DNA of 64,000 nucleotides from the NCBI RefSeq assembly GCF_902497875.1, contig NZ_CABVHY010000007.1:62001-126000 (forward strand), in the 5' to 3' direction. The stretch comes from Pseudomonas fluorescens. GTDB lineage: Bacteria > Pseudomonadota > Gammaproteobacteria > Pseudomonadales > Pseudomonadaceae. Positions 10,539 through 19,971 of this stretch are shown piece by piece; position 1 is the stretch's first letter, and each line of letters opens with the position of its first letter. A program made the translations under genes and the position numbers. Under the pieces are notes generated by a model, which worked only from the letters and a program-made list of their open reading frames with translations, was not told the DNA's origin and made no database searches.

Positions 10539-11162
10539 TTAGATATCAAACAGGGCTTTGAAAGCGCGCGCGCGTTGCGTCACTTCCTGGGTAGTCGCGG
10601 CACCGAACAGGCCGTGGACCACAGCCAGCAGGTCGGCGCCATGGGCCACCAGCGGGGCGGCGTTTTCCAGGGTGATGCCGCCAATCACACAAATCGGCAG
10701 GTGCAATTTGCTGCGGGCCTGGTCGAGCAAGTCGAGAGTGGCCGCCGGCACGCCGGGCTTGGTATTGGAGTTGAAGAAGCGGCCGAAGGCGACATAGCTG
10801 GCGCCTTCCTTTGCGGCCTGTTCGGCGAGTTCGAGCTGGGCGTGGCAGGTCGAGCCGATGATCGCGTTGCGCCCGAGCAGGGCCCGGGCCGGGGTCAACG
10901 GGCCGTCGGTCTGGCCCAGATGGACACCGACGCCAAGGCGCGCGGCCAATTCGGCATCGTCATTGATAATCAATTTGGCGTTGTAGCGCTCACACAAGGT
11001 GCGCAGGGTTTCGGCTTCGCGCAGCCGACGGGCTTCGTCGGAGCTCTTGTCGCGATACTGCAGCAGCGTGACACCGCCCTCCAGTGCCGCTTCCACATAG
11101 GGCAGGAACTTGCCGGCCAACAGTTGACTGTCGGTAATGGCATACAGGCCACGTAGTTTCAT
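10539..11162 (-). CDS. thiE: Thiamine-phosphate synthase
   Basis: Couples 4-amino-2-methyl-5-hydroxymethylpyrimidine diphosphate with the thiazole phosphate to make thiamine phosphate. The 207-residue TIM-barrel protein shows [14 protein letters not shown] (pyrimidine diphosphate binding), [21 protein letters not shown] and the phosphate loop [10 protein letters not shown]. It lies 18 bases downstream of thiD. No TPP-riboswitch signature was seen ahead of thiD, so thiamine repression of this unit is not apparent from sequence. Confidence 0.96.
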   Translation of the reverse strand: MKLRGLYAITDSQLLAGKFLPYVEAALEGGVTLLQYRDKSSDEARRLREAETLRTLCERYNAKLIINDDAELAARLGVGVHLGQTDGPLTPARALLGRNAIIGSTCHAQLELAEQAAKEGASYVAFGRFFNSNTKPGVPAATLDLLDQARSKLHLPICVIGGITLENAAPLVAHGADLLAVVHGLFGAATTQEVTQRARAFKALFDI

Positions 11163-11180
11163 CGAGCAAGCCTCATGGCG

Positions 11181-11978
11181 TTACGAGCAAAAATCCAGTG
11201 GCAGCCGGCGCGGGACGAACTGGCCTTTGCCGAGTTGTTCGGCATCGCGCAGTGTGCGCCAAGTGTAGTTCAGTGCCGATTGCACGGCGCTGGCGAGGTT
11301 TTCACCCAAGGCCAGGCGACCGGCCAGGGCGCTGGCCAGGGTGCAGCCCGAACCGTGATAGCTGCCAGGCAAACGCTGGCAGGTGAAGGTCTGGCGGCTG
11401 CCATCGCGGCTGTACAGGCGGTTGTGCACTTCATGCTCATCGCCATGGCCGCCGGTGATCAGCAGGTGTTGGCAATAGGGCAGGAGTTTTTCTGCGCATT
11501 CGTCGGGGGTGCCTTCAGGCAGTTCAGCGAGGATGCGAGCTTCAGGAAGGTTAGGGGTCGCAATGGTCGCCAGCGGCAGCAGGCGTTCGCGCATGGCGTA
11601 GCCGACTTCATCCTTGCCCAGGCGCCCGCCGCCACCGGCGCGCAACACCGGGTCGCAGACCAGCGGCAAATGCCGATGCGCCTGGAGCAGCTCGACCACA
11701 GTGTCGACCATTTCCAGCGAGCCGAGCATGCCCAGCTTGACCGCCGCGACAGTCGAGTCGTTGAGCACGGCATTGGCTTGAGCCAATACCCACTCACGGT
11801 CGAGAACGCGGAAGTCGCTGACGTTGACGGTGTCTTGCACAGTCAGCGCGGTAACTGCCGGGGCGGCATGACAACCCTGAGCGAGCAGGGCTTCGATATC
11901 TGCCTGCAGGCCGGCGCCACCACTTGGGTCGTGGCCGGAGAGACAGAGGACAACGGGGCGAGAACTGTAGATATTCAT
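11181..11978 (-). CDS. thiD: Hydroxymethylpyrimidine/phosphomethylpyrimidine kinase
   Basis: Bifunctional ribokinase-fold kinase that phosphorylates HMP and then HMP phosphate in thiamine synthesis. The 265-residue protein begins MNIYSSRPVVLCLSGHDPSG, with GGAGLQADIEALLAQG near the N-terminus and the anion-hole motif GSGCTLASALAG near the C-terminus. The ATG at 11978 puts the sugar-kinase strand at the normal position; a few in-frame residues upstream lack support. It is the first gene of the thiD-thiE-hemL unit. Confidence 0.95.
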   Translation of the reverse strand: MNIYSSRPVVLCLSGHDPSGGAGLQADIEALLAQGCHAAPAVTALTVQDTVNVSDFRVLDREWVLAQANAVLNDSTVAAVKLGMLGSLEMVDTVVELLQAHRHLPLVCDPVLRAGGGGRLGKDEVGYAMRERLLPLATIATPNLPEARILAELPEGTPDECAEKLLPYCQHLLITGGHGDEHEVHNRLYSRDGSRQTFTCQRLPGSYHGSGCTLASALAGRLALGENLASAVQSALNYTWRTLRDAEQLGKGQFVPRRLPLDFCS

Positions 11979-12267
11979 GGTGCGCGAGCTTACCACCAAA
12001 CGCTTTTTTTCGGAGCTGTCCGCGGCGTATCCGTTTCACTTTTTATGGCAGCGCCCGAACGGGGTCGGGCAAACGGCTCTAGATCAGTGGGTGGCGCTGA
12101 GACGCCCGTACTAGAGCCTTTAACGTAAAAATTTCAATGGTGTTCAATGGCCATCAACGGCTATGCTAGAGTGGATCCAAATCAATCACAGATATTGCCG
12201 GTCTTACGTCTACTCAAGGGAAATGGGGGGCTTCCTGATTCAACCGGACAGGCCATGCTGGGGCTCT

Positions 12268-14658
12268 ATGCGCTATTTGCTGATGTTGCTGCTGAGCTTG
12301 CCGATGCTGGCCGGTGCAGCCGAGTTCAATGAGAACACTCAAAGCCTTCCCCTGGGGCGAGTGATGCAGGTGTTCGAAGACGTGAGCGGCGAGGCGACTA
12401 TCGCCGATGTCAGCTCGCAGGCTTTGGCCGGCAGCTTCAAGGCTCATGATAAGGCCACACTCAATGCCGGTTACTCGCATTCGGCGTTCTGGCTGAAAAT
12501 CGACCTGCATTATCGTCCGGGCAATCCGGCGGCGCAGCGCACCTGGCTGTTGGAACTGGCCTATCCGCCACTCGATCATCTCGACGTGTACCTGCCCGAT
12601 GCCGCTGGCGGCTATCGATTGGCCCAGCGTACGGGCGACGCCTTGCCGTTTGCCAGTCGGCAGATCCGCCAGAACAACTATCTGTTCGACCTGGATTTTG
12701 CCCCTGATCAACGCAAAACCCTGTACTTGCGCCTGCAAAGCCAGGGTTCGATCCAGGCACCCTTGACGCTTTGGTCGAGTACTTTCTACCTGGAAGAACA
12801 GCCACAGCGCCTGTACGTGCTGGGCATGATCTATGGCGTGTTGCTGGGCATGCTGATCTACAACCTGTTCATCTACCTTGCCGTCCGGGACACCAGCTAC
12901 CTTTACTACATCTTGTACATAGCGTCGTTCGGTTTGTACCAGCTGTCGGTGAACGGTGCGGCGGTGGAGTATTTCTGGCCAGACAATCCCTGGTGGGCCA
13001 ACGCCTCGACTCCCTTCTTCATTGGCGCTGCGGGGCTTTTCGGCAGTCAGTTTGCCCGCAGCTTTCTGCAGACCGCCAGCCACAGTCGCTGGCTCGACCG
13101 GTTGCTGCTCGGACTGATCGCGTGCAGTGCGGTAGTGGTGGCACTGTCGTTGATGACCAGCTATGCCCTGGCCTTGCGCCTGGCGACGGCGTTGGCCCTG
13201 GCTTTTACCGTGACGATCTTTGCGGCCGGGGTCTTCGTCTGGTGCCGCGGTCTGCGGGTGGCCCGGTATTTCATCATCGCCTGGTCGGCGTTTCTGTTCG
13301 GTGGAGTGATCAACACGCTGATGGTACTGGGCTACCTGCCTAACGTGTTCCTGACCATGTATTCCAGCCAGATCGGTTCGGCACTTGAGGTGGCATTGCT
13401 GTCACTGGCGTTGGCCGATCGTATTAACTCGATGCGCGAGCAGCAGGCCCGGACTTTGCTCGATGCCGGTCAGAAGCTCGAAGTGTTAAACCAGCAGCTG
13501 GCCCACAGCAACCGGCTCAAGGACGAATTCCTCTCGACCCTGACCCATGAGTTGCGCACGCCGATGAATGGGGTGATCGGTTCGCTGGAACTGATGCAGA
13601 CCGTCGATCTCGACCCGGAGCTGGAGCAGTATCAACAGACGGCCGCGGGCTCGGCGCGGGACATGATGCGCATGGTCAATGGGATCCTCACCCTGACCGA
13701 GTTGCAGGCCGGCAGGCTCAAGGTGCAACGGCAAGATTTCAGCCTGCGTGGGGTGCTCGATGCACTGCAAATGCAGTTCGCCGCGAATGCCATGAGCAAG
13801 GCGCTGGATTTTCAGCTCGAGGTGGCGAAGGGCTTGCCAGATCGCTTGCAAGGCGACAGCGCAAAACTGGCCCAATGCCTGGAATGCTTGCTCGATAACG
13901 CCATCAAGTTTACCCGGGTCGGTGGCCTGGTTCTGCGAGTCACCGGGAAGTCGGCAGGTGAGGGCCGGGTCGCGTTGTGCTTCGCGGTGATCGACACCGG
14001 TATCGGCTTCACGAACCTGGATGAAGCCACCCTGTATCAACGATTCTTCCAGCTCGACGGTTCGATGACCCGCGAATATGGCGGGCTGGGTGTCGGCCTG
14101 GCGATTTGCCGGCAATTGATCGAGTTGCTCGGGGGGGGGTTGACCCATCAATCAGAACCGGGCCGTGGTAGTTGTTTCCAGTTGGAAGTCGAGTTTGATA
14201 GCGATAGCGCGCGACCTTCGGTTGTTGGGCAAGCCCTCCCGGCGAATGCGCCGATAACCCGACGTACGCCTCAGGAGTGCCGCGTATTGTTGATCGATGA
14301 CAGCAGCATTGAGCAACTGGTGGTACGTGGCATGTTGCTCAAGTTGGGCTATCGGGTGCTGACGGCGGACAGCGCTCGGGCGACCCTGGATCTGCTACGA
14401 CGCGAATCCTTCGATGCAGTGTTGCTTCATAGCCAGCTGGCGCGGCTCGACGGCGTTTCGCTCTGCTGCCAATTGCGGGCTCTGCCAGGGTACGCGCAGC
14501 TGCCGGTGCTGGCGGTGACACCGAATGCCGAACGCGAGCGTTGCCAGGCGGTGGGGGTAACCGAGTATTTGAGCAAACCGGTGAAATTCGAAGAGTTGCA
14601 GGCGATTTTGTATCGTCGGGTGCTATGCCCTAAACAAGGTGAAAGCGCCGATAATTAG
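12268..14658 (+). CDS. Hybrid sensor histidine kinase, 7TMR-DISM type, with altered receiver domain
   Basis: A 796-residue membrane sensor. After a signal peptide (MRYLLMLLLSLPMLAGAAEF) comes a 7TMR-DISM extracellular domain, seven membrane segments (about residues 180-385), a short coiled coil, HisKA with phospho-accepting H427 (THELRTPMNG), HATPase with DNAIKFTR and GVGLAIC motifs, and a C-terminal receiver. In the receiver the acidic pair D677/D678 and the SKP lysine are present, but the phospho-accepting aspartate is replaced by H721 (FDAVLLHSQLARLDG). Signal and partner are unknown; no response regulator lies nearby. The start is chosen for the signal peptide. Confidence 0.9.
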   Translation: MRYLLMLLLSLPMLAGAAEFNENTQSLPLGRVMQVFEDVSGEATIADVSSQALAGSFKAHDKATLNAGYSHSAFWLKIDLHYRPGNPAAQRTWLLELAYPPLDHLDVYLPDAAGGYRLAQRTGDALPFASRQIRQNNYLFDLDFAPDQRKTLYLRLQSQGSIQAPLTLWSSTFYLEEQPQRLYVLGMIYGVLLGMLIYNLFIYLAVRDTSYLYYILYIASFGLYQLSVNGAAVEYFWPDNPWWANASTPFFIGAAGLFGSQFARSFLQTASHSRWLDRLLLGLIACSAVVVALSLMTSYALALRLATALALAFTVTIFAAGVFVWCRGLRVARYFIIAWSAFLFGGVINTLMVLGYLPNVFLTMYSSQIGSALEVALLSLALADRINSMREQQARTLLDAGQKLEVLNQQLAHSNRLKDEFLSTLTHELRTPMNGVIGSLELMQTVDLDPELEQYQQTAAGSARDMMRMVNGILTLTELQAGRLKVQRQDFSLRGVLDALQMQFAANAMSKALDFQLEVAKGLPDRLQGDSAKLAQCLECLLDNAIKFTRVGGLVLRVTGKSAGEGRVALCFAVIDTGIGFTNLDEATLYQRFFQLDGSMTREYGGLGVGLAICRQLIELLGGGLTHQSEPGRGSCFQLEVEFDSDSARPSVVGQALPANAPITRRTPQECRVLLIDDSSIEQLVVRGMLLKLGYRVLTADSARATLDLLRRESFDAVLLHSQLARLDGVSLCCQLRALPGYAQLPVLAVTPNAERERCQAVGVTEYLSKPVKFEELQAILYRRVLCPKQGESADN

Positions 14659-14732
14659 GCGTATATGCCACTTTTTTCGAGTGGGGGGTGGTGCTTAACT
14701 GGGGTCTTGATTCACCCCAAGGGAGCCCCGCC

Positions 14733-16382
14733 ATGAACCTGCATCAGTTCGCCGAAACCCACGAGGTCACCAATCAGCCACCCTCACTGGATGGCACCAA
14801 CCTCTATCGCATCGACCTGCCGCTACAGGAATGGGCGCGGCGATTTGGCGCTGGTTGGGCCGAATCACGGATTGACGGCTATGGCGCGTTGGCGGGTGGG
14901 CCGTTGATGGAAGCGGGGTTTCTGGCCAATCAGAACAAGCCTGTGTTCGTCAGTCATGACCGTTATGGTCATCGCATCGATCTGGTGGAGTTTCACCCGG
15001 CCTACCACCAGCTGATGCGGACCGCCGTCGAGCATGGTTTGACCTCATTGCCCTGGACCGATCCGCAGTCCGGCGCCCACGTAGCCCGCGCGGCCATGAC
15101 CTACCTGCATAGCCAGGCCGAGGCCGGCAGCGGTTGTCCGTTGACCATGACGTTCGCCTCGGTGCCGGCGCTGCGCTTGCAACCGGACATCGCCGAACAA
15201 TGGCTACCGAAAGTTCTCGCCACCGAATATGACCCGCGTAACGTCGGCATCGCCCACAAGACCGGCGCCACCATCGGCATGGCGATGACTGAGAAGCAGG
15301 GCGGCACCGATGTCCGGGCCAATACCACCAAGGCTTTTCCGGTGGGGGCCGCAGGTCCGGGCCAGGCCTATGAGCTGATCGGCCACAAATGGTTCTGTTC
15401 GGCCCCGATGTGCGATGCCTTCCTGACTCTGGCCCAGACCGACAAGGGTTTGACCTGCTTCCTGCTGCCGCGCCATCGCCCGGATGACACCCGTAACCAG
15501 TTCTACATCCAGCGCCTGAAAAACAAACTCGGCAATTGCTCCAACGCCTCCAGTGAAGTGGAGTTCCGTGGTGCCCTGGCCTGGATGGTCGGTGAGGAAG
15601 GCCGCGGCGTGCCGACCATTATCGAGATGGTTGCCATGACCCGCTTCGATTGCATGGTCGGTTCCAGCGCCCTGATGCGCCAGGCGCTGACCCAGGCCAG
15701 CCATCACTGTGCGCATCGGATGGTCGGCGGCAAGTTGCTCAGCGAACAACCCTTGATGCAGAACGTGCTGGCCGATCTGGCCCTGGAAAGCGAGGCCGCC
15801 CTGGCCTTGAGCCTGCGCATGGGGCGAGCACTGGATCAACTGGATGACTCGCAGGAAGCCAAATTCGCCCGGCTGGTGACGGCTGTGGGCAAGTACTGGA
15901 TCTGCAAACGGGCACCGGCGATGATCAACGAAGCCGCCGAATGCATGGGCGGTGCCGGCTATGTCGAGGAAAGTATCCTGCCGCGTCTGTACCGCGAGGC
16001 GCCAGTGAACTCGACGTGGGAAGGTTCCGGCAACGTGCAGTGCCTCGACGTGTTACGGGCCTTGTCGAAAGAGCCGGGGGTGCTGGATGTGTTGTTCAGC
16101 GAATTGGGCGATGGCCACGGCGACAAGCGCCTGGCGGCGCACATCAGCCAGTTGCAGGCGGCGTTCAAGGACACCAGCGACATTCAGTACCGCGCTCGGC
16201 AGCTGACTGAAGACATCGCACTGGGGCTGCAGGCCAAGCTGTTGCTGGAGGCGGGCAATGCCAGCGTCAGCGATGCTTTCATTGCCAGTCGCCTGGGAAC
16301 CGCCGGTCGGGTCTATGGCACGCTGCCACGAGGTCTGGACGTCGAGGCGATTGTTGCGCGTTCGACACCTCAGGGCTTCTGA
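14733..16382 (+). CDS. AidB-like acyl-CoA dehydrogenase family protein
   Basis: A 549-residue flavoprotein of the AidB branch of acyl-CoA dehydrogenases. Family signs include GMAMTEKQGGTDVRANTT, GHKWFCSAPMCDAFL, and near the C-terminus ECMGGAGYVEESILPRLYRE followed by PVNSTWEGSGNVQCLDVLRA. AidB of E. coli is induced by alkylation damage and binds DNA; others act on isovaleryl-type CoA esters. AAGGGAG at 14719-14725 supports the ATG at 14733. No alkylation-response genes are adjacent, so the substrate is left open. Confidence 0.9.
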   Translation: MNLHQFAETHEVTNQPPSLDGTNLYRIDLPLQEWARRFGAGWAESRIDGYGALAGGPLMEAGFLANQNKPVFVSHDRYGHRIDLVEFHPAYHQLMRTAVEHGLTSLPWTDPQSGAHVARAAMTYLHSQAEAGSGCPLTMTFASVPALRLQPDIAEQWLPKVLATEYDPRNVGIAHKTGATIGMAMTEKQGGTDVRANTTKAFPVGAAGPGQAYELIGHKWFCSAPMCDAFLTLAQTDKGLTCFLLPRHRPDDTRNQFYIQRLKNKLGNCSNASSEVEFRGALAWMVGEEGRGVPTIIEMVAMTRFDCMVGSSALMRQALTQASHHCAHRMVGGKLLSEQPLMQNVLADLALESEAALALSLRMGRALDQLDDSQEAKFARLVTAVGKYWICKRAPAMINEAAECMGGAGYVEESILPRLYREAPVNSTWEGSGNVQCLDVLRALSKEPGVLDVLFSELGDGHGDKRLAAHISQLQAAFKDTSDIQYRARQLTEDIALGLQAKLLLEAGNASVSDAFIASRLGTAGRVYGTLPRGLDVEAIVARSTPQGF

Positions 16383-16430
16383 TCGCGCTGACTTGCAGGC
16401 AAGATGAAGGCCTGCAGATCAGAACACAGG

Positions 16431-17903
16431 ATGCTCATCGTGACCGAAGCTTTTATTGTCGTTCAAACCGCCGAGCAAGCCGTAGACCGGCTTGCGGCTC
16501 TGCACAAGCGTGCGACCACCGCGCTCAGCCAGGCCCTCAAGCAGTACCTGAAGGATCGCATTGAACCGGACGCCGAGCAGCGCGCCCTGTTTCGTTACCC
16601 TGAACTGCGCTTGACCTATCTCTGCCAGGGCGAGGTCCCACAGACCACTCGGGCTTACGCCAAGGTCCAGCTGCCTGGCACCTACAGCGTCACCGTCACC
16701 CATCCTGCCGCCTTTCGTAATTACCTGCTGGAGCAACTGGTGCCGCTGATGCACGACTTCACCGTGACGGTGGAAGTGGGCGTCAGCGAGCAGAATATTC
16801 CGTATCCCTATGTGGTCGAGCAGGGCGATGAACTCGGTGGTTCCGGTGTCACCGCTGCGGCGTTGGCTCGGGTGTTCCCCAGCACCGACCTGTCGGCCGC
16901 TACCGATGGCATCGCCGATGGCCTGTACGATTGGGAAAACACCGACCCACTGCCATTGGCGCTGTTCGACGCGGCGCGGGTCGATTTCTCGCTGCGTCGT
17001 CTGGTGCACTACACCGGCAGCGACTGGCGGCATGTGCAGCCGTGGATCCTGCTGACCAACTATCACCGCTATGTCGACCAGTTCATCGTGCACGGCCTGG
17101 AGCAATTGCGCAGCGATCCACGCTTCGTGCGCATGGTGTTGCCGGGCAATGTGATCATCGAAAAGAGCATGGACCACGGCGAGGCCTCGGCGATTGCCGC
17201 CGGAGTGGTATGGCATCGTTATCAGATGCCGGCCTATCACCTGCAAGCCAGTGACGGTCATGGCGTGACCCTGGTGAACATCGGAGTCGGTCCGTCCAAC
17301 GCGAAAAACATCACCGACCATTTGGCTGTGCTGCGTCCGCACTGCTGGCTGATGATCGGGCACTGCGGCGGCTTGCGTCAGTCGCAGACCATTGGCGACT
17401 ACGTGCTGGCTCACGCCTATATGCGCCGCGACGGAATCCTTGATCGGGTCGTACCACCCAATATTCCGATCCCGGCCCTGGCCGAAGTGCAGATGGCCTT
17501 GCAGCAAGCCGCGGCCAACGTCACCGGCGAGAAAGGCGATGATCTGAAAAAACGCCTGCGCACCGGTACCGTGCTGACCTACGACGACCGTAACTGGGAA
17601 TTGCGCTGGGCTCAGGAGCGTCCGCTGATCAACCTGTCGCGTGCCGTGGCGGTGGACATGGAAAGCGGCACCATCGCGGCCCAGGGTTATCGTTTACGGG
17701 TGCCTTACGGCACCTTGTTGTGTGTTTCGGACAAGCCGCTGCACAGCGAAATCAAACTGCCAGGTTCGGCCAACGCGTTCTACGAACGTGCGGTCAGCCA
17801 GCATTTGAAGATCGGCATCGCCGCGGTGGATCTGCTGCGTACCGAGCTCAATTCGCTGCACTCACGCAAGCTGCGCAGCTTCGACGAACCGCCGTTCCGC
17901 TGA
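16431..17903 (+). CDS. amn: AMP nucleosidase
   Basis: Hydrolyses AMP to adenine and ribose 5-phosphate and so regulates adenylate pools. About 490 residues: an N-terminal AMN domain followed by a phosphorylase-like nucleoside domain (VNIGVGPSNAKNITDHLAVL, MIGHCGGLRQSQTIGDYVLA, VDMESGTIAAQGYRLRVPYG). The ATG at 16431 gives MLIVTEAFIVV; a GTG at 16440 has a better spaced AGGA and may be the true start, while the ATG at 16404 adds unsupported residues. It follows the acyl-CoA dehydrogenase with 48 bases between. Confidence 0.93.
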   Translation: MLIVTEAFIVVQTAEQAVDRLAALHKRATTALSQALKQYLKDRIEPDAEQRALFRYPELRLTYLCQGEVPQTTRAYAKVQLPGTYSVTVTHPAAFRNYLLEQLVPLMHDFTVTVEVGVSEQNIPYPYVVEQGDELGGSGVTAAALARVFPSTDLSAATDGIADGLYDWENTDPLPLALFDAARVDFSLRRLVHYTGSDWRHVQPWILLTNYHRYVDQFIVHGLEQLRSDPRFVRMVLPGNVIIEKSMDHGEASAIAAGVVWHRYQMPAYHLQASDGHGVTLVNIGVGPSNAKNITDHLAVLRPHCWLMIGHCGGLRQSQTIGDYVLAHAYMRRDGILDRVVPPNIPIPALAEVQMALQQAAANVTGEKGDDLKKRLRTGTVLTYDDRNWELRWAQERPLINLSRAVAVDMESGTIAAQGYRLRVPYGTLLCVSDKPLHSEIKLPGSANAFYERAVSQHLKIGIAAVDLLRTELNSLHSRKLRSFDEPPFR

Positions 17904-17974
17904 TAGTTGCGATGGTCATTTAGCGGTCGGGGTACTAGCATTGCCAGTCCTGACCGTTAGATGTCCCTTTTGCC

Positions 17975-18616
17975 ATGCCTCGTCCACCTCGTCCTGCTTC
18001 CCGCCGCCCTGGCGCGAATAACCCGCAATCTTCCTCAGCACCACGGCGTGTCGCCAAGGCACCACCGGCCGAGCCAAAGCTGATCCTGTTCAACAAGCCA
18101 TTTGATGTGCTGACTCAATTCAGCGACGGCGAAGGGCGGGCGACGCTCAAGGACTTTATCGAGATCCCCGGCATTTATCCGGCAGGTCGGCTGGATCGGG
18201 ACAGCGAAGGCTTGCTGTTGCTGACCAACGACGGCCAGCTCCAGGCGCGGATCGCCGATCCGAAACATAAACTGGCCAAGACCTACTGGGTGCAGGTGGA
18301 AGGCGAGCCCAGCGCTGAACAATTGCAGCGGTTGCGCGACGGCGTCGAGTTGAATGACGGCATGACCTTGCCGGCCGAGGCGCGGCAGCTTGAAGAGCCA
18401 CAGCTATGGCCGCGCAATCCGCCGGTGCGGTTCCGCAAGAGTGTGCCGACCAGTTGGCTGGAGCTGGTGATTCGCGAAGGGCGCAACCGTCAGGTGCGAC
18501 GGATGACGGCTGCGGTGGGCTTGCCGACCCTGCGTCTGGTGCGGGTGCGAATCGGCGACTGGACTATCGAAGGGCTTGATCAGGGCCAGTGGAAAGAAGT
18601 CCCTGCGCGTTTATAA
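17975..18616 (+). CDS. rluE: 23S rRNA pseudouridine synthase RluE-like
   Basis: RsuA/RluB/RluE-family pseudouridine synthase; RluE modifies U2457 of 23S rRNA. The 213-residue protein has a Pro/Arg-rich N-terminal tail of about 30 residues, then [15 protein letters not shown], the catalytic motif [14 protein letters not shown] with the active aspartate, and the C-terminal [16 protein letters not shown]. There is no S4 domain, which separates RluE from RluB and RsuA. It is monocistronic and its last six bases overlap the end of the convergent DUF2788 gene. Confidence 0.93.
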   Translation: MPRPPRPASRRPGANNPQSSSAPRRVAKAPPAEPKLILFNKPFDVLTQFSDGEGRATLKDFIEIPGIYPAGRLDRDSEGLLLLTNDGQLQARIADPKHKLAKTYWVQVEGEPSAEQLQRLRDGVELNDGMTLPAEARQLEEPQLWPRNPPVRFRKSVPTSWLELVIREGRNRQVRRMTAAVGLPTLRLVRVRIGDWTIEGLDQGQWKEVPARL

Positions 18617-18820
18617 GGTGCCGGACTCGATCAGCCCGATGACCACGCTTTTGATCACGAAGGCGGCAACGCCCAGACCCAATACGAAGAACAGAATAAA
18701 GGAGCCAAACCGCCCGGCCTTGGACTTCTTCGCCAGATCCCAGACGATGAAACCCATGAAAATGATCAGGATGGTCACCAGACCGGTCATCATCCACTCT
18801 TCGAATACTGCAGGATCCAT
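18611..18820 (-). CDS. DUF2788 small membrane protein
   Basis: A 69-residue protein beginning [19 protein letters not shown] with two membrane helices (about residues 9-30 and 41-63) joined by [13 protein letters not shown]. It fits the DUF2788 family of short inner-membrane proteins found in gammaproteobacteria, whose function is unknown. The start at 18820 is chosen for family length; an extension upstream is unsupported. The gene converges with rluE. Confidence 0.85.
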   Translation of the reverse strand: MDPAVFEEWMMTGLVTILIIFMGFIVWDLAKKSKAGRFGSFILFFVLGLGVAAFVIKSVVIGLIESGTL

Positions 18821-18933
18821 TGAAACTCTCCAGCGCGGCAGGGCAAAAAAAGGCCGGCGGAGTATACGCCAAGGGGGATTGGTGGTGTATTGACGTGCGT
18901 CGACCTGTCGCAGCCCTGCGGACGAACTCATAC

Positions 18934-19066
18934 TGTGGCGAGGGAGCTTGCTCCCGCTCGAGCGCGAAGCGGTCGCAAATTGGTTGACGCGTTCTGTCTG
19001 AAAAACCTGGTTGGCTGATTTTTAGGGCTGCTTCGCAGCCCAGCGGGAGCAAGCTCCCTCGCCACA
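18934..19066. repeat. REPIN element (TGTGGCGAGGGAGCTTGCTC class)
   Basis: Outer arms TGTGGCGAGGGAGCTTGCTC and GAGCAAGCTCCCTCGCCACA are perfect inverted copies of 20 bases. Inner arms GAGCGCGAAGCGGTCGC and GGCTGCTTCGCAGCC add a second dyad. It lies between the DUF2788 gene and the Lrp-type regulator. Confidence 0.88.
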
Positions 19067-19078
19067 GGGGAATTGTGT

Positions 19079-19558
19079 TCAGCCGCGCAAATGAGTCAAC
19101 GGCAACTCGGTGCTATTGAGCACCTGATTGAGTACAAAGCTCGAGCGCACGCTGGTCACGCCTTCGATGCGGGTCAGGTGGCCGAGCAACAGCTTCTGGT
19201 AGTGATCCATGTCCGGTACCACCACCTTGAGTTGATAGTCGGCGTCCATACCCGTCACCAGGCTGCATTCGAGCACCTGCGGCAGGTTGCGAATCGCCGC
19301 TTCGAAGTTCTCGAAGCGCTCGGGGGTGTGCCGGTCCATGCCGATCAGCACATAGGCGGTCAGGCTCAGGCCGAGCATTTTGCGGTCGAGCAGGGCGACC
19401 TGGCGGGAAATATAGCCGTCGTCTTCCAGTTGCTTGACCCGCCGCGAGCAGGGTGAGGGTGACAGCCCGATACGCTCGGCCAGCTCCTGATTAGAGATGC
19501 GCGCGTCCCGCTGCAATTCCGCCAAAATGCTCAGGTCGTATCGGTCTAGTTTGCTCAT
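19079..19558 (-). CDS. Lrp/AsnC family transcriptional regulator
   Basis: A 159-residue feast/famine regulator. The N-terminal helix-turn-helix (about residues 5-55, LDRYDLSILAELQRDARISN and LAERIGLSPSPCSRRVKQLE) precedes the RAM ligand-binding domain (VLECSLVTGMDADYQLKVVV). Members bind amino acids and control their metabolism; the effector here cannot be read from sequence. Two short dyads upstream (19613-19648) could be its own operators. No amino-acid catabolic gene is adjacent. Confidence 0.92.
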   Translation of the reverse strand: MSKLDRYDLSILAELQRDARISNQELAERIGLSPSPCSRRVKQLEDDGYISRQVALLDRKMLGLSLTAYVLIGMDRHTPERFENFEAAIRNLPQVLECSLVTGMDADYQLKVVVPDMDHYQKLLLGHLTRIEGVTSVRSSFVLNQVLNSTELPLTHLRG

Positions 19559-19612
19559 GGATCAGTCCTTTGTCGTAACTATTGCGGCTAATTATCTATC
19601 TTTAGTTAAAAA

Positions 19613-19648
19613 TTGCGCAAGCTATGTTTATTTGAGCAATATTCGCAA
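19613..19648. promoter_or_regulatory. Two dyads upstream of the Lrp-type gene, candidate operators
   Basis: TTGCGCAA (19613-19620) is a perfect palindrome and TTGAGCAATATTCGCAA (19632-19648) an imperfect one with the same half-site. Their centres are about 23-24 bases apart, close to two helical turns, as expected for an Lrp-family octamer. Binding is inference. Confidence 0.45.
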
Positions 19649-19872
19649 TCCTCTGCCGGCGCCTCAAGCCTATTCTTATTACCAGAATCACTGCCCGGAC
19701 AAACAGTCCAGTGCGGCTCGCCGAATCAGGCCAGCTGCGGTCGCCAACCCCACAGGGTTGAGTCGGCCCCCGGGCTACACACTGTCCAGAAGACGGAGTG
19801 AGGTGAGCCGGCGTCATAAGCGTCGAGCACGGACGAAGTTCTCAAAGGGAGGCCGACAGGTCTCCTTTTTTT
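19649..19872 (+). ncRNA. Candidate non-coding transcript ending in an intrinsic terminator
   Basis: About 220 bases without a convincing reading frame end in a textbook plus-strand terminator (GGAGGCC, loop GACA, GGTCTCC, seven Ts). Further short stems are visible, such as GGAC-AAACA-GTCC flanked by CACTG/CAGTG at about 19690-19712. A TATTCT hexamer at 19671 could be a -10 element, but no clear -35 was found. I do not recognise an Rfam family. It may be a small RNA or an attenuated leader of the DUF6515 gene. Confidence 0.35.
19848..19872 (+). terminator. Intrinsic terminator in the gap before the DUF6515 gene
   Basis: GGAGGCC (19848-19854) and GGTCTCC (19859-19865) pair with one G-U wobble around the loop GACA and are followed directly by seven Ts. 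Only the plus-strand direction gives a T-run, so it must end a plus-strand transcript starting inside the gap after 19559. Confidence 0.8.
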
Positions 19873-19971
19873 ATGCCTGCGAAATAAGTCTCGTGACTGA
19901 TAACCTGTTGCAGAACCGCCCCAGGCTTTTCCAGTCTGATGGATAGGTCCTGAACCGCAGTGAGGAATAGC

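Noticed and set aside
11979..12267. TPP riboswitch ahead of thiD
   Set aside because: The conserved CTGAGA and ACCTGA-type boxes were looked for on the thiD leader strand and not seen.
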